From Stagonosporopsis chrysanthemi (Eukaryota; Ascomycota; Dothideomycetes; Pleosporales; Didymellaceae): a stretch of DNA of 31,980 nucleotides. The translations under genes were made by a program, and so were the position numbers. Of the stretch, positions 1 through 10,214 are shown piece after piece. Under the pieces are notes generated by a model that made no database searches, had not been told where the DNA came from, and saw only the letters and a program-made list of their open reading frames with translations. The first letter of the stretch is position 1. Each line of letters opens with the position of its first letter. The DNA lies in the NCBI GenBank assembly GCA_022560025.1, contig JAFISE010000266.1, forward strand, positions 1-31,980. Direction: 5' to 3'.

Positions 1-418
<418 letters not shown>

Positions 419-2840
419 ATGCCTGCCCTGCCGGCGCCGCGCAACCCGCCGTGTCTCTTGTGCGCGTGCGCGTACGCAATCCGCCCGGCGCAACCACCAC
501 GCCTCCGTCCCCGGATCCAGGCCGCGTACCGAAGCACTTCCTCCAAAGGCAGCTCCTCAAACCGCTCGAGAGCGTCCAAGTCTGGCAGTTTCCGTCCTCT
601 AGGCTACCCTCTGGGCTCTGACCGGCACAATGAGCCTCGCAGAACCCACCCCGACAAGGTTCGCGCCATGGTTGATGCCAAGCTTGCCAAACTGCACGAG
701 GAATTCACGACGCCAGCCTTTCTCGACAGTCTGCAGCTCACCCGGGACGAGTTCGACGCGCAATGGCGGCGCTTCAACAGTGCCATAGCAGCGTGGGTGA
801 AGCAGGCCAGTCGAGAGGTGGTCGAGCTCGTCCAGCAGGCCATGAAAAAAAAGTCGACCCTCGAGACACGCCTACGATACCTCTTCTACGCGCAGACCTG
901 TGGAGGGCGCTTCACCAAGGCCGAGCTGGAGAACCAGAAGCAGGTCGCAGATCTGCGCTATCCCGCCGAATGGTATCCCGCCACGCGAGAAGTCCCGCGA
1001 GTCGTCCACATGCACGTTGGCCCCACAAACTCGGGCAAAACATACCACGCTCTTCAACGCCTTGAAGCCGCCAAGTCGGGCATCTACCTCGGTCCCTTGC
1101 GACTACTCGCACACGAAGTATTCACCCGACTGAATGCAAAGGGCCGCCCGTGTGCTCTCGTCACCGGCGAGGAGCAGCGCGTGCCAGAAGGAGACGCCCC
1201 GCCCATGTACAGCTGCACCGTCGAGATGGCGCCCTTGAATACTAGGTTCGATGTTGCTGTCATCGACGAAATACAGATGATCAACCATCAAGAGCGAGGA
1301 TGGGCTTGGACGCAGGCGTTTTTGGGCTTACAAGCACGAGAGATACATCTTTGTGGTGAGGCCAGGACTGTCAATATCATGCGTGAGCTTTGCGCTCTTG
1401 TTGGCGACGAGATTCATGTGCATGAATACAAGCGTCTGACACCCCTTCAAGTGTCACCACGCAGCTTGCAGGGCAAGCTGAGTGCCTTGGAGAAGGGCGA
1501 CTGTGTAGTCGCCTTCACCGTAGTCGGCATTCACGCCCTGCGACGCGAGATCGAGAAGGAGACGGGCAGGAAGTGCGCCATCGTCTATGGTAGTCTGCCG
1601 CCGGAAACAAGAGCGCAGCAAGCAAAGCTATTCAACGACCCAGACAACGAATACGACTATCTCGTCGCCAGTGACGCCATTGGCATGGGCCTGAACCTGT
1701 AAGTTGGTCGCAGCTCCCACCTCAACACCGCTGACCATCCTCAGAGCCATCAAGCGTGTCATCTTCGAGTCCACTATGAAGAGCGATGGAACCAAGTATG
1801 TGCCGCTGCAGATCTCGGAAATCAAGCAGATTGCCGGTCGTGCCGGCCGCTACAAGACCGCTGCAGATGCAGTCAACGACAATACGCCCAAGGCGGACCG
1901 TGGGGCAGCGGGCGCTGTGGACGAGGCTAAAACCGTAGGTTGGTGTACGACCCTCGTCCAAGAGGATCATCCTGCTCTCAAAGACGGAATGAGTCGCGAA
2001 CCCGACCCAATTGAGACAGCTGGTCTGTTCCCTCCCTCTCTCATTGTCGAGCGTTTTGCAAACTACTTCCCACCCGGGACGCCTTTCAGCTACATCCTCC
2101 TCCGCCTCCACGAAATCTGCGAGACCCACTCACGCTTCCATCTCTGCCACCTGAAAGAGCAGCTTGCCATCGCCGATGCAATCCATACCATCAAGGGCCT
2201 GTCCATCCAAGATCGTATCATAATCACCTCCTCACCTGCCAATATGAGAGACAACGCACAAGCGGATTTTCTGCGAACTCTGGCAAAATGCATTGCCGAA
2301 GGCAAGTCTGGCAGTCTGCTTGAGCTTCCCAATTTACCTCTCAATTTCATGGACGCGCCTGTCAAAGACACTCGGGAATATCTCTACACCCTAGAACAGC
2401 TACACAAGATGATCGTCTTGTATTTGTGGCTCAGCTACCGTTTTCCCAATGTCTTTACTACGCGGCCGCTCGCAGTTTACACCAAGAAACTGCTTGAAGA
2501 CCAGATTGAATATACCCTGACTCAGTTTTCGCACACAGAGATTTGGGCTAGGCAGAAGGAGAGCCGCGAGCGAGCCAGACTGGAGAGTGAACAAGAGGCC
2601 AGGAAGGCTCTAGAACAACTGGAGCAGGATCTCGCTATCCCGCCTGGCGTGCCTGGCATGCCTGAAGAGGCCAAGGATATCCTCAACGACAAGGTCGCGT
2701 TTGCAGAGGAGGCACCGGCGATGGATGATGTTAACGAATATCCCGACGAACCCGTAGAAGAAGAGGCTGGGAAGCCGAGCGAGCTGGAGACCATTCCCGA
2801 GGGAAACGGACCCGGGCAGCCACGCTCAGCCAGCCTGTGA
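419..2840 (+). CDS. SUV3: Mitochondrial ATP-dependent RNA helicase SUV3
   Basis: Two exons (419-1698, 1745-2840) encode 791 residues, close to yeast and human SUV3. The 46-bp intron (gtaagt...cctcag) falls inside the conserved GMGLNL-AIKR segment; splicing restores the frame across a TAA at 1700. Superfamily 2 helicase motifs are visible: Walker A GPTNSGKT at residues 201-208, DEIQ at 283-286, ASDAIGMGLNL just before the junction, and QIAGRAGR from residue 455. The region after that fits the SUV3 C-terminal domain, and the last 100 residues are acidic and charged. ATG 419 was chosen because it opens a basic Ser/Arg-rich leader of the mitochondrial presequence type. In the family, SUV3 unwinds RNA for the mitochondrial degradosome. 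Identity is firm; the exact start is less so. Confidence 0.95.
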
Positions 2841-3333
2841 TTTGGCTGTGGAAGAGTCTGATCTCCACTCCTTGGTTGCGCATCGTTTTCTGAGCATTTG
2901 CTGGCGCATCGCAGAGGTTGGGTATACCATGAACTTAGACTTGTACAACTACTGTACATATGTACAAGACTGTATAGCACGTTCACGCGTGGCGAGTGCA
3001 CACTATGTATTCCACAATTATCAACGACCTATGGGTCGCAGTTTTGATGCCCATGGCCCATATGGTTCCCAGAATCTACAAACACGATCCCAAATGAGTG
3101 ACGTCTGAGGCTGCTAGCGTCAGCCCTGGGAGACGAAATGAGGCTTGGCCCTTGCTCGGAAGCGCCGGACAGAATTGCGCATCCACGGACCTCCGTGTTG
3201 CCCTCGACACCGCACATCCACACTCAAACCCGCTGCAGTCTTACAGAATATTGCATACCCCTCTACCATACGCGTCGCGCCCGTTTCCCTCGCATCTCGT
3301 CGCCGCGCACTCACGCCGCGCGCTTCCGCCGCC
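2841..3333. other. SUV3 3' region and Kei1 promoter
   Basis: This 493-bp interval between two same-strand genes holds no supported gene. A cluster of TGTA tetramers lies at 2942-2975, including one full PUF-type octamer (listed separately). Pyrimidine-rich sequence at 3240-3310 precedes the Kei1 start and looks like a fungal promoter/5' UTR. Confidence 0.5.
2953..2960 (+). promoter_or_regulatory. Possible PUF3-type site in the SUV3 3' UTR
   Basis: TGTACATA, 113 bases after the SUV3 stop, matches the UGUANAUA consensus bound by yeast Puf3, which controls many mRNAs for mitochondrial proteins. Three further TGTA cores lie within 35 bases. A single 8-base match is weak alone, but it occurs on the sense strand behind a mitochondrial gene. 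Which PUF protein would read it in this lineage is not known from the sequence. Confidence 0.35.
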
Positions 3334-4377
3334 ATGATGGCGCCCTCCCACATCTTCGACATTCCGCGCCCACGGGTATGTCAGCACCACGCCAGCCATG
3401 AGAGCGGCAACACTGACCGTGAACCGCAGACGTTCCTACAACGCATGTCCCTGCGCACTGGCGCCGAGATCATCACTTACCTGCAAGTCATCAACAAAGT
3501 GTCCGGAGTGTACGGCCTCCTGGCCATCATCACCGGCGCTTCCATCGACGGCTTCCAGCTCTCCATGTACATCTACTCGACCCTCGTCCTCGTCGCCACA
3601 TGTTTCCTCTACAGACACATCCGGCTGCAGAGCCCCTTTGAGACTGTGCTGCTTGCGCATCTCTACGCCCTGGACTCGGTCGTCAACGCCTTGTACACCG
3701 CCTTCTTCGGCATCGCCTGGTTCTACACCCTCGCCGCGCACCCTGACGAGCAGTCCTCCATCCCTGGTCAGCACGGCATCTCCCAAAACTCTGGCTTCAC
3801 GAGCCCCAAGCACAACGTCTCTGAGGTTGAGGTCGTCGCTGCACCTACTGGAGGCGTGACAGGGGGCCAGACGGCTGTCGCTGGAGGCGTGCCTCAGGAC
3901 GGTGCTCCAGGTGTTGGCGCCGGCCTTGGAAACGCCGTCTTCCAGAGCGGCAGCATCATGAGCATCTCCATGATCTCGGGTTTCTGGGCTCTGCGCGTTT
4001 ACTTCGTCTTCGTCATGCTGGCCTTTTCGCGCCAGTGCCTGCGTCGGTACATTGCCGCCAACGCTGCCTCTGCTGGTTGGTACAGCTCGAACAACATGCA
4101 GACCACCGCCACCGACCTCGCCGAGAACCCCTTCCTCGAGGGCAAGGAGCAGGGCGATGGCTGGAGGGGCAAGCTTGGCCGCGTCATGCTCAGCAACGCG
4201 CCCAAGTACTGGCTCGGTGCTGACGGCGAGAACGAGTGGCAGCACTCTGTCGGTGGCAAGTTCAGGAAGAACACACAGCTCGAGCAGCCCGTTGGCTTCA
4301 GCGAGCGTGAGAGGCGACGCAGGAGCGGCACTGGCCCGCCAGTCCCGCAGCTTGCTAACCTGCAGATTGTGCGATAG
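3334..4377 (+). CDS. KEI1: Inositolphosphorylceramide synthase subunit Kei1
   Basis: Two exons (3334-3375, 3430-4377) give 329 residues. The 54-bp intron (gtatgt...ccgcag) is a multiple of three with no stop, so the unspliced frame is also open. The spliced N-terminus reads FDIPRPR-TFLQRMSLRTGAEIIT, which matches how Kei1 proteins begin. Several hydrophobic segments follow: LQVINKVSGVYGLLAIITGA, the YIYSTLVLVATCFLY segment, the LDSVVNALYTAFFGIAWFY segment, and a last one around FWALRVYFVFVMLAF. The cytosolic tail has the family-like AENPF...GWRGKLGRVM and RERRRRSGTGPP elements. Kei1 is a Golgi membrane partner of the IPC synthase catalytic subunit Aur1, needed for complex sphingolipid synthesis. 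ATG 3337 is an equally possible start. No Aur1 gene lies nearby. Confidence 0.9.
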   Translation: MMAPSHIFDIPRPRVCQHHASHESGNTDREPQTFLQRMSLRTGAEIITYLQVINKVSGVYGLLAIITGASIDGFQLSMYIYSTLVLVATCFLYRHIRLQSPFETVLLAHLYALDSVVNALYTAFFGIAWFYTLAAHPDEQSSIPGQHGISQNSGFTSPKHNVSEVEVVAAPTGGVTGGQTAVAGGVPQDGAPGVGAGLGNAVFQSGSIMSISMISGFWALRVYFVFVMLAFSRQCLRRYIAANAASAGWYSSNNMQTTATDLAENPFLEGKEQGDGWRGKLGRVMLSNAPKYWLGADGENEWQHSVGGKFRKNTQLEQPVGFSERERRRRSGTGPPVPQLANLQIVR

Positions 4378-5248
4378 ACTCGCGTCTGCAAAATGCTTGA
4401 CCCGAGGACTACCTCACCGCGGAAGATGTTTGGCGATGATTGACGATCAGACAGCAGTAATGACTACGTAATTGTTCCGCCCTGGATTGGGCTGATCATA
4501 GGCGCATATTTGTACTATACCTATCGGAAAGAGCTGGGACTGCAAAGGGTCGTTGCCCCCTTGTTGGTAACACTTCTTTCTTCATTTCATAATTTTTTTC
4601 TTTCTCCACAGCGAGCATAGCGTCTGGCCCTTCTGTGGTCGCCATTGCGCGCAATTTGCATCACTCGATCTCCCACATCATTTTCACGCCGTCATTGTTA
4701 GTCTTCACGTGCTCTTTGCGTCGGGAGTTGATACGGTCAGCAGCTCTGCCGAGCGCGCCAACCCCATTTGGCTTTAGCGCGTGCGAATCATGTGAATGTT
4801 GCCCTGAAACAACCCGTCCCAATCATTAGTGTGCCGTTGCAACTCACCGCCAGCATCGCTGACACGGCCGCGTGCCTGATCGTAGGGCACTAGTCTCACT
4901 AGCCACGTGTGACTGTGCTCATGGTCTTGTCATCTGTCAAGGTCCGAACTTGGCCGGCATGGCCGGCATGATACAAGATGGCGTTGGCGCCGTTGGGCGC
5001 AAGGACTCGGTTGGTCTTCAGTGCGCTTTGAACCTGCTTATGAAACTGCCACCTTAAGAATCTGGCAGCAAACGGGTCTGTGACGTTTGACAATAGGCCT
5101 TAACTGTCCTTATCAGGGCCCTCCCTCACAGCCACCGTTCAGATAAGCACTACTTCGCCAACGGGAACCAAGTACTACGTTCACATACAGATTTTGAGAA
5201 CAAGGGAAAGGCCAATCAAAGAAAAGAGTAAGGAAACATAGACTCAAT
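4378..5248. other. Intergenic region, Kei1 to F-box gene
   Basis: An 871-bp stretch with no supported gene on either strand. It contains a T/C-rich tract (4566-4610) and an exact tandem pair of the 9-mer GGCCGGCAT (4952-4969). Short open frames here have no recognisable protein character. It probably holds the Kei1 3' UTR and the F-box promoter. Confidence 0.5.
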
Positions 5249-6562
5249 ATGGGGTTCTTCCGCCTCCACCGCTCGAGCAGTTCCTCTGCTCGTTCAGCCT
5301 CGTCCGCGATCTCTTCGACATCAAATTGGAGCACACCAAGGACCAGTACAGATTCAGCAGACGACTACATGACTGCCACGCTCAAACCCCACTTCGTTGC
5401 TCCGAGGGCTCCTCTTTTGGACCTCCCGTTTGAAATCCTCCAACACGTCGCTTCCTACCTCGACGATGCCTCCGCAGCAAAGTTCAGCTTGTCGAATAGG
5501 CATATCTGCTACACCATCGGCACGCAGCGGCTGTCAAAGTACATCTCCTCATCCCCTAGCCGCTTTGACGCCCGCGACCGCCTGGAGGAGACTATCGAGC
5601 GGGCACTTCCCGGTTCCTGGCACTGCGCCTGGTGCGACAAATTCCACCCCTGGACCGCGGACGCCGGGCCTGCATCGCGCACAGAGACGTTCCACAGCCC
5701 ATGTGCAGAGTACAACAGCTACCTCACCGACACCACCGGCTACACACTGCGGTACCAGCACCTCCGGCTCGCGCTCGCGGCGCACAAATTCGGCCCCGCA
5801 CACGGCATCCCCCTATCCGCATTCACCCACACCAGCACCTCCACGATCCGCCTCTTCAACACCCCCGTGCAAACCTCCACCACCCACACCGCCAAAATCA
5901 CCCCTTCCTCCCACCGCTTCCTTCTCCACTCCTCCTTCTCCGCCCTCCTCCCCGCCTGGGCAGCAACCCACCGCCACCTCATCCCCACCCTGTTCCCCCT
6001 CCTTCCCCCCCTCATCACCACCCACCGCGCCTCCCCGCACGGCCACTCCGCGCTAATGGCCACCTGCGACAACGTGATCCGGCGGGGCTGGCAGCCCCCC
6101 GACGGCGCCCAGAGCTGCGCCGACTGCGCCACGGACTGGACGGTCGCGGCGCACGCGGTGCCGCCCAGCGTCGCCGGCGAGTTCGTGCGTGTGAGCATCC
6201 ATACGTGGCGGGATTTGGGGGACGGCAAGGGCCCGTTTGAGAAGGAGTGGCGGGCGCATGGGGCGTTTGTGGGGGGCGCGGAGGAGAGTTGTGTTAGGGA
6301 AGAGAGGGGGATGGTGGGGGGTGGGGTGAGGAGGGTGTTTGAGGGGTGTGGTGGAGGGGAGGTGGTGGCGTCGGCGAATGGGGATGGCGAAGGGGATGTG
6401 CAGGAGGAAGGGGATGCGGAGGGGGATGCGTGGGGCGGGTTGGCGTATTCGTGGCAGGTGGATCGGCAGAGGGCGGAGCTGAGGGATCAGGAGATGGAGT
6501 GGCGTGCTATTTGGAAGTATATCGAGAGGCGCGCTGGGGTTGAGGGGGAAGCGGCGTGTTAG
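5249..6562 (+). CDS. F-box domain protein
   Basis: A single-exon gene of 437 residues. The first 50 residues are Ser-rich and look disordered. An F-box follows at about residues 55-95 (LLDLPFEILQHVASYLDDAS, then a cysteine-containing helix), the element that in this family binds Skp1 in SCF ubiquitin ligases. Two short cysteine pairs (CAWC near residue 133 and CADC near 290) could bind metal or be structural. No LRR, WD40 or Kelch repeats are seen, so the substrate-binding part is lineage-specific and the target is unknown. Coding-strand composition is odd: the third quarter is extremely C-rich and the last quarter extremely G-rich, ending in a Gly/Glu-rich stretch. The family call is firm, the role is not. 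Confidence 0.8.
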   Translation: MGFFRLHRSSSSSARSASSAISSTSNWSTPRTSTDSADDYMTATLKPHFVAPRAPLLDLPFEILQHVASYLDDASAAKFSLSNRHICYTIGTQRLSKYISSSPSRFDARDRLEETIERALPGSWHCAWCDKFHPWTADAGPASRTETFHSPCAEYNSYLTDTTGYTLRYQHLRLALAAHKFGPAHGIPLSAFTHTSTSTIRLFNTPVQTSTTHTAKITPSSHRFLLHSSFSALLPAWAATHRHLIPTLFPLLPPLITTHRASPHGHSALMATCDNVIRRGWQPPDGAQSCADCATDWTVAAHAVPPSVAGEFVRVSIHTWRDLGDGKGPFEKEWRAHGAFVGGAEESCVREERGMVGGGVRRVFEGCGGGEVVASANGDGEGDVQEEGDAEGDAWGGLAYSWQVDRQRAELRDQEMEWRAIWKYIERRAGVEGEAAC

Positions 6563-6864
6563 TTGTGGTTCTTATTCGAAGGGGGGGGGGGGGGGGTTGC
6601 AAGGGGGCTGTAGGGCAACGCTGGTCGGGCTCGCAGGCTGTACCGTCTCCCTTCTTCTTCTTTTTCTTTTGCGACATAGATCGTGGTTTTAGAGATACAA
6701 GTAGAACCTTTTTATTCACAAGTGCGCGTTTTGCAACCACAGCCACTTTTTCTTCTTCCCCCAAAACAAACTTTCTCATAATCATATAATGTACACACAC
6801 ACATAATTCCCGCTTTTGTGCGATGCTGCTTCGACGACATCCTCCGGGGTTCCAGATCCCCATT
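6563..6864. other. Convergent intergenic region with poly-G run
   Basis: About 300 bases between the 3' ends of the plus-strand F-box gene and the minus-strand gene at 6865. It contains a run of 16 G (6581-6596) and a T/C-rich tract (6646-6672), and otherwise no gene. It probably serves as 3' UTR and terminator for both genes. Confidence 0.6.
6581..6596 (+). repeat. 16-nt poly-G tract
   Basis: An uninterrupted run of sixteen G, 18 bases after the F-box stop codon, at the end of a G-rich coding segment. It is a candidate slippage site and G-quadruplex former, and it may have an inaccurate length in the assembly. Confidence 0.85.
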
Positions 6865-7536
6865 CTATGTACCCAAAGGGCGAATCAGTGTAAGTACGGG
6901 GGGTTGAAAGCCCGGTAGTAGGCTTTCGAGTACCTCAAACCATTCCATGTCCGTCTCGGCTTGCTGAAACTTTGCGAGATTGGTCGGTGTTGATTTCTCG
7001 GTTTGAAGCGCCTTTTGTGATTCTAATGCCTGTCGGCGCAGTGGCTTTATTATGTCGACCGCAGCGGGCTCGTCGGTACTATTTTCCTTGGGTCGTACCA
7101 TCTTGAGAGCGAACAAAACAGGTACCTTCGCTTCGTAAAGCTGCCTGATGACGCCAACACGTAGATCTCTCAGCGTAAAGCGGGCCTGAAAACCTCCAGC
7201 ACTTACCGAGGCAGCAGAGCTGGTTGTGCTTGACCATATCCGTAAGGTTTGGGACCACCAGAAACTGTTTGGGATGATATATGTACCCACAGTGCGGAAT
7301 CCTTGCTTCTGGAGGGTCCGATGATACAAATAGCATTTGTTGGGATCCAGTAGTGGAATATCTGGTAGTGTGGGTAGGCTGACTCTGAATTGCACATCCG
7401 CGATGGGACAATTTGTGTGGATAACAATGGAATTTGCTTCGCATGTTAGCATTCGACATTTGGGCTCAAGCGATGACTCTAACTTACATGTGACAGTCGC
7501 TTGAGTGTTTTGAATGATAGCTGACAACATTTCCAT
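6865..7536 (-). CDS. Hypothetical protein, C-terminal part of a poorly resolved gene
   Basis: I do not recognise the family. The frame from ATG 7536 codes for 223 residues. A good fungal intron of 51 bp (7487-7437; gtaagt, branch-like gctaac, end gaag) lies inside it, is a multiple of three and has no stop. Spliced, it joins ...QATVT to SNSIVIHTNC... and leaves 206 residues. Features include NCPIADVQFRVSLP, a WWSQTLRIWSS segment and a basic helix RDLRVGVIRQLYEAKVPVLFALK. No signal peptide or catalytic motif is evident. The same frame is open upstream to 7755, interrupted only by a TGA at 7540-7542 (see next entry). It converges on the F-box gene. It could be the last exon of a larger gene or a decaying one. 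Confidence 0.5.
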   Translation of the reverse strand: MEMLSAIIQNTQATVTCKLESSLEPKCRMLTCEANSIVIHTNCPIADVQFRVSLPTLPDIPLLDPNKCYLYHRTLQKQGFRTVGTYIIPNSFWWSQTLRIWSSTTSSAASVSAGGFQARFTLRDLRVGVIRQLYEAKVPVLFALKMVRPKENSTDEPAAVDIIKPLRRQALESQKALQTEKSTPTNLAKFQQAETDMEWFEVLESLLPGFQPPVLTLIRPLGT

Positions 7537-7539
7537 ACT

Positions 7540-7755
7540 TCAAATCACATTTTCTGATTGGTGAAGCATGTTTTGGTTGTCTCGGCGCAACTTCATCACT
7601 TCTTCGTGAAGATTCCTAATTTCTGCCCTTGACCCAGAATCAGCCAATTTTTCTACGAGTAGTGAATTGTTCCGAACTTCGCCCAACAAGTCCTGGTATC
7701 GGAGCTCAACAAGGCCTGATACTTTACACGAAGCGTCCAAGTCTTCCCTGTTCAT
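7540..7755 (-). pseudogene. Upstream in-frame coiled-coil segment ending in TGA
   Basis: ATG 7755 opens 71 codons rich in charged heptad-like residues (DLLGEVRNNSLLVEKLADS, then EIRNLHEEVMKLRRDNQNML), which suggests a coiled coil. It stops at a TGA (7542-7540), three bases before the ATG of the downstream frame and in the same phase. Either a spliced-out intron removes the stop (GT at 7599 to CAG at 7521 would be 79 bp but lacks a clear branch site), the stop is a nonsense mutation, or these are two unrelated frames. Marked as pseudogene only because the frame is broken as it stands. Confidence 0.35.
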
Positions 7756-8417
7756 CCATCCTTACACGCCAGATCCGCAATGCGATTACCACAGCAAGAC
7801 AATTGGCCAAATTCAAGGAGGTGATGGAATACCGCCATCACGAGCATGCGACTCGGGTATCAAGTAAGTTTAATAAGTATCTGCAGGAGCTGCACGAAGG
7901 GGTCTCCGACGATATGATCGCCCGGGATGGTGGTGTGAGGTAACAAATGCAAGAGCAGTTTAGCATGCACTTCGTAAAGAAAGACTTGGTCAAATCTCAG
8001 TGATGTAGGTTTCCACGTCCGATAACTATAGTATTCTCTCGTCTAGTTCCATTGTGCATGATACTTTCTAAATTTGTCATGGCAGTACAAGTAGCCGTCC
8101 TTGTCGTTGGGTATGCGGTAAAAGGTGGAACGGCTTTCACGTGTAGCATTACAGTAACGTCGTTGTTCTCCTTGGCTCTCAAGTCCTTCACGCAGCAGTT
8201 TGATCTCGGCTACTGCATGGTCCCATTTTTAGACTGGAGTTTGTGCAGTATTCGAGATGTGCGACCGATTCGGCCATCATAATCCCAAAGTCGCAAGCTC
8301 TCCGGCTTTCCAGCAGGGTGTGAGCTGGTAGCTGCGCGGTAGCGTGATCCTTGCTACCGCTCAAACCCTGGTCGTGTATGCCGAGTGATTGTGGTATAGC
8401 TTGGGAACAGAAAACTC
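7756..8417. other. Unresolved region with short open frames on both strands
   Basis: No gene can be assigned. A minus-strand frame at about 8050-8230 reads like an exon (RYCNATRES..., YLYCHDKFRKYHAQWN, with Cys/His spacing loosely like a zinc finger). A plus-strand frame at 7770-7943 also has coding character (ARQLAKFKEVMEYRHHEH). Neither has a clear start or junctions. It may hold upstream exons of the 6865 gene or relics. Confidence 0.3.
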
Positions 8418-10214
8418 TCATCTGTAGGGTATCCTGAAGGGATGTGCTTCGGTGTTCAAAACAAAATCATCCAGGCTAACATGATCAGGCTCGCTGAAGA
8501 TCAAGTAGAAGTATTTGAGTGTCTCGGCTAGCCAAAAGCTTTCCATACTATCGTATTTCTGCACTGGCGTCTCCATGACGTTTCCAATAGCGGCATTGGC
8601 AAAATCCGTCCGGGTGTGGTTGTTAATTGCTTGAAACATTTCCCAAGCAATGTCCTGATATTTTGGATCGCCAGTAGTTCGGTACATGATGAATATCGAC
8701 TCGATTGCTTCAGGCCGAAGAACGTATCGCCCATCGCCAACCTCGCTAAATGGACCTGAGCCTGGTTCCGCGGGGGAGTCGCACGCTGAGAAGGTAGGAC
8801 ATGCGGTCATCGAGAAGACTTCGGGCATGATGCCGTTTGGGGCATTCTTGTAGGTCCATGCGCAGCCTTCTGCGATTTTACGGCCAATGTCGACATGAGT
8901 GTTGTTATCAAAGAGTCGGCCGCCAAGAGCAAGCATGCCACCGGCGAAGCATACAAGGTGCTGGCCTTTACTTTGTCTCTCTCCATTTACGTATGCACTG
9001 GCTATCAAAATGTCGGCCTTGTCGTGCGTCATTGGTCGGAACAAAGTGTGACTTATCGCAGTGGACATGGCGTATTCGTACATCTTCTGATACTGTGTTG
9101 CTGCCGCTCCAACCCCATTGAGCAGGAGATGCATCTTTGGAAGGTATTCGTATGCGGAGTCTGCCATCGCACCGAGGCCGAAAAAGCCATCGAAGGTCAA
9201 ATCTGGCTTCCGCATGTTAACACTAATCGGCCACATGCCTGGAAGCTTGGTCAAAGCTTGCTGTTCATCAAGCACATTTGTTACCCTGGAAATAGCATCG
9301 AAATAGCGCATGTCTCCGGTGAGCTGTGAGAGGCGAGTGAATTCCAGACTGGCAGAGGCTGCTTCTGCAATCAACATCGACTCTGCCGGCAGTTGTTCTT
9401 GCCCGTCTACAGCTTTTTTTGGGCTCCATCTTGAAACGGGCATCCTGTTCGGGGTATCGAAGGAGGCATATGCCAAATCCGCAACTTCCATGGCTTTGTT
9501 CAGCAATCGCGCGTCATGACACCCCGACACATCATAAGCGCCTAAGAACCCTCCAAGGTAGCGGATGATAGTCTCAAACACGTTAATCTCGCCGTCGATC
9601 TTTGGGCCAAAATCGATCTGAACAGCAGCATTGACGGCTTCTGCGAATTCTTCCTTCATCTCCAGGATCCATAGTGTGTCCAAGCTGTCGACCAAGGTAG
9701 CTCCCCAACTTCCGAATGTGTCTTTGGCTCCACCGGATATGGGGGCCAACTCATCTTTCGTCCAGGCTCGATCCCTATAGGACTCCCAGCATCGCTTGAA
9801 AACTTGTTTCACGGCATCTTTGCGGCCTGCGGTGACACCTATTATCTCATCCGATGCTGGCACGAATTTGTGTTGAACAGCAGACCTGGGTGATGGCTTT
9901 TCAACCGGCAATTGAGAATAATCTCCAACAGGGTTGTGTTTTGGAATGGTCCGCCAGTCAAATCGGCCCTCGGTGTCTGGAGTCAGAGCTGGGACTGGAG
10001 GCGCCGTAGGACAAGAATGGGAGATCGGGGTGGAACCACTCGATAAAGTTGCTGACGACAAGACATGTCCGTGAGTATTCGTTGGAAAGATAGAGGTTTG
10101 GGAAGGTGAGAATCGAGCAGATAGTGGAGCTATGGTGACAAGAAAAGTGACTGCGATGCTGAGAAATATAGGCCATCTGTATCTTCTGAAAAACATAGCT
10201 TGCCTTTCATACAT
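8418..10214 (-). CDS. GH47 class I alpha-1,2-mannosidase
   Basis: One exon, 598 residues from ATG 10214; ATG 10196 (MFFRRYRWP...) is an alternative. The layout is that of a type II membrane enzyme: short basic tail, one membrane anchor (WPIFLSIAVTFLVTIAPL), a Ser/Thr/Pro-rich stem of about 90 residues, then the catalytic (alpha/alpha)7 domain. Family signatures are visible in order: FGSWGATLVDSLDTLWI, the FETIIRYLGGFLGAYD segment, the acidic AEAASASLEFTRLS helix, the LVCF...EGCAW cysteine pair, LRPEAIESIFIMYR, MESFWLAETLKYFYLIFS, and the terminal VLNTEAHPF, whose Thr binds the catalytic calcium in this family. Such enzymes trim mannose from N-glycans in the ER/Golgi. It is divergently transcribed from the membrane-protein gene at 10671. 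Confidence 0.92.
   Translation of the reverse strand: MYERQAMFFRRYRWPIFLSIAVTFLVTIAPLSARFSPSQTSIFPTNTHGHVLSSATLSSGSTPISHSCPTAPPVPALTPDTEGRFDWRTIPKHNPVGDYSQLPVEKPSPRSAVQHKFVPASDEIIGVTAGRKDAVKQVFKRCWESYRDRAWTKDELAPISGGAKDTFGSWGATLVDSLDTLWILEMKEEFAEAVNAAVQIDFGPKIDGEINVFETIIRYLGGFLGAYDVSGCHDARLLNKAMEVADLAYASFDTPNRMPVSRWSPKKAVDGQEQLPAESMLIAEAASASLEFTRLSQLTGDMRYFDAISRVTNVLDEQQALTKLPGMWPISVNMRKPDLTFDGFFGLGAMADSAYEYLPKMHLLLNGVGAAATQYQKMYEYAMSTAISHTLFRPMTHDKADILIASAYVNGERQSKGQHLVCFAGGMLALGGRLFDNNTHVDIGRKIAEGCAWTYKNAPNGIMPEVFSMTACPTFSACDSPAEPGSGPFSEVGDGRYVLRPEAIESIFIMYRTTGDPKYQDIAWEMFQAINNHTRTDFANAAIGNVMETPVQKYDSMESFWLAETLKYFYLIFSEPDHVSLDDFVLNTEAHPFRIPYR

Noticed and set aside
3436..4245. Minus-strand 269-codon frame across Kei1
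   Set aside because: Antisense shadow of a well-supported membrane protein; no domain character and no independent start context.
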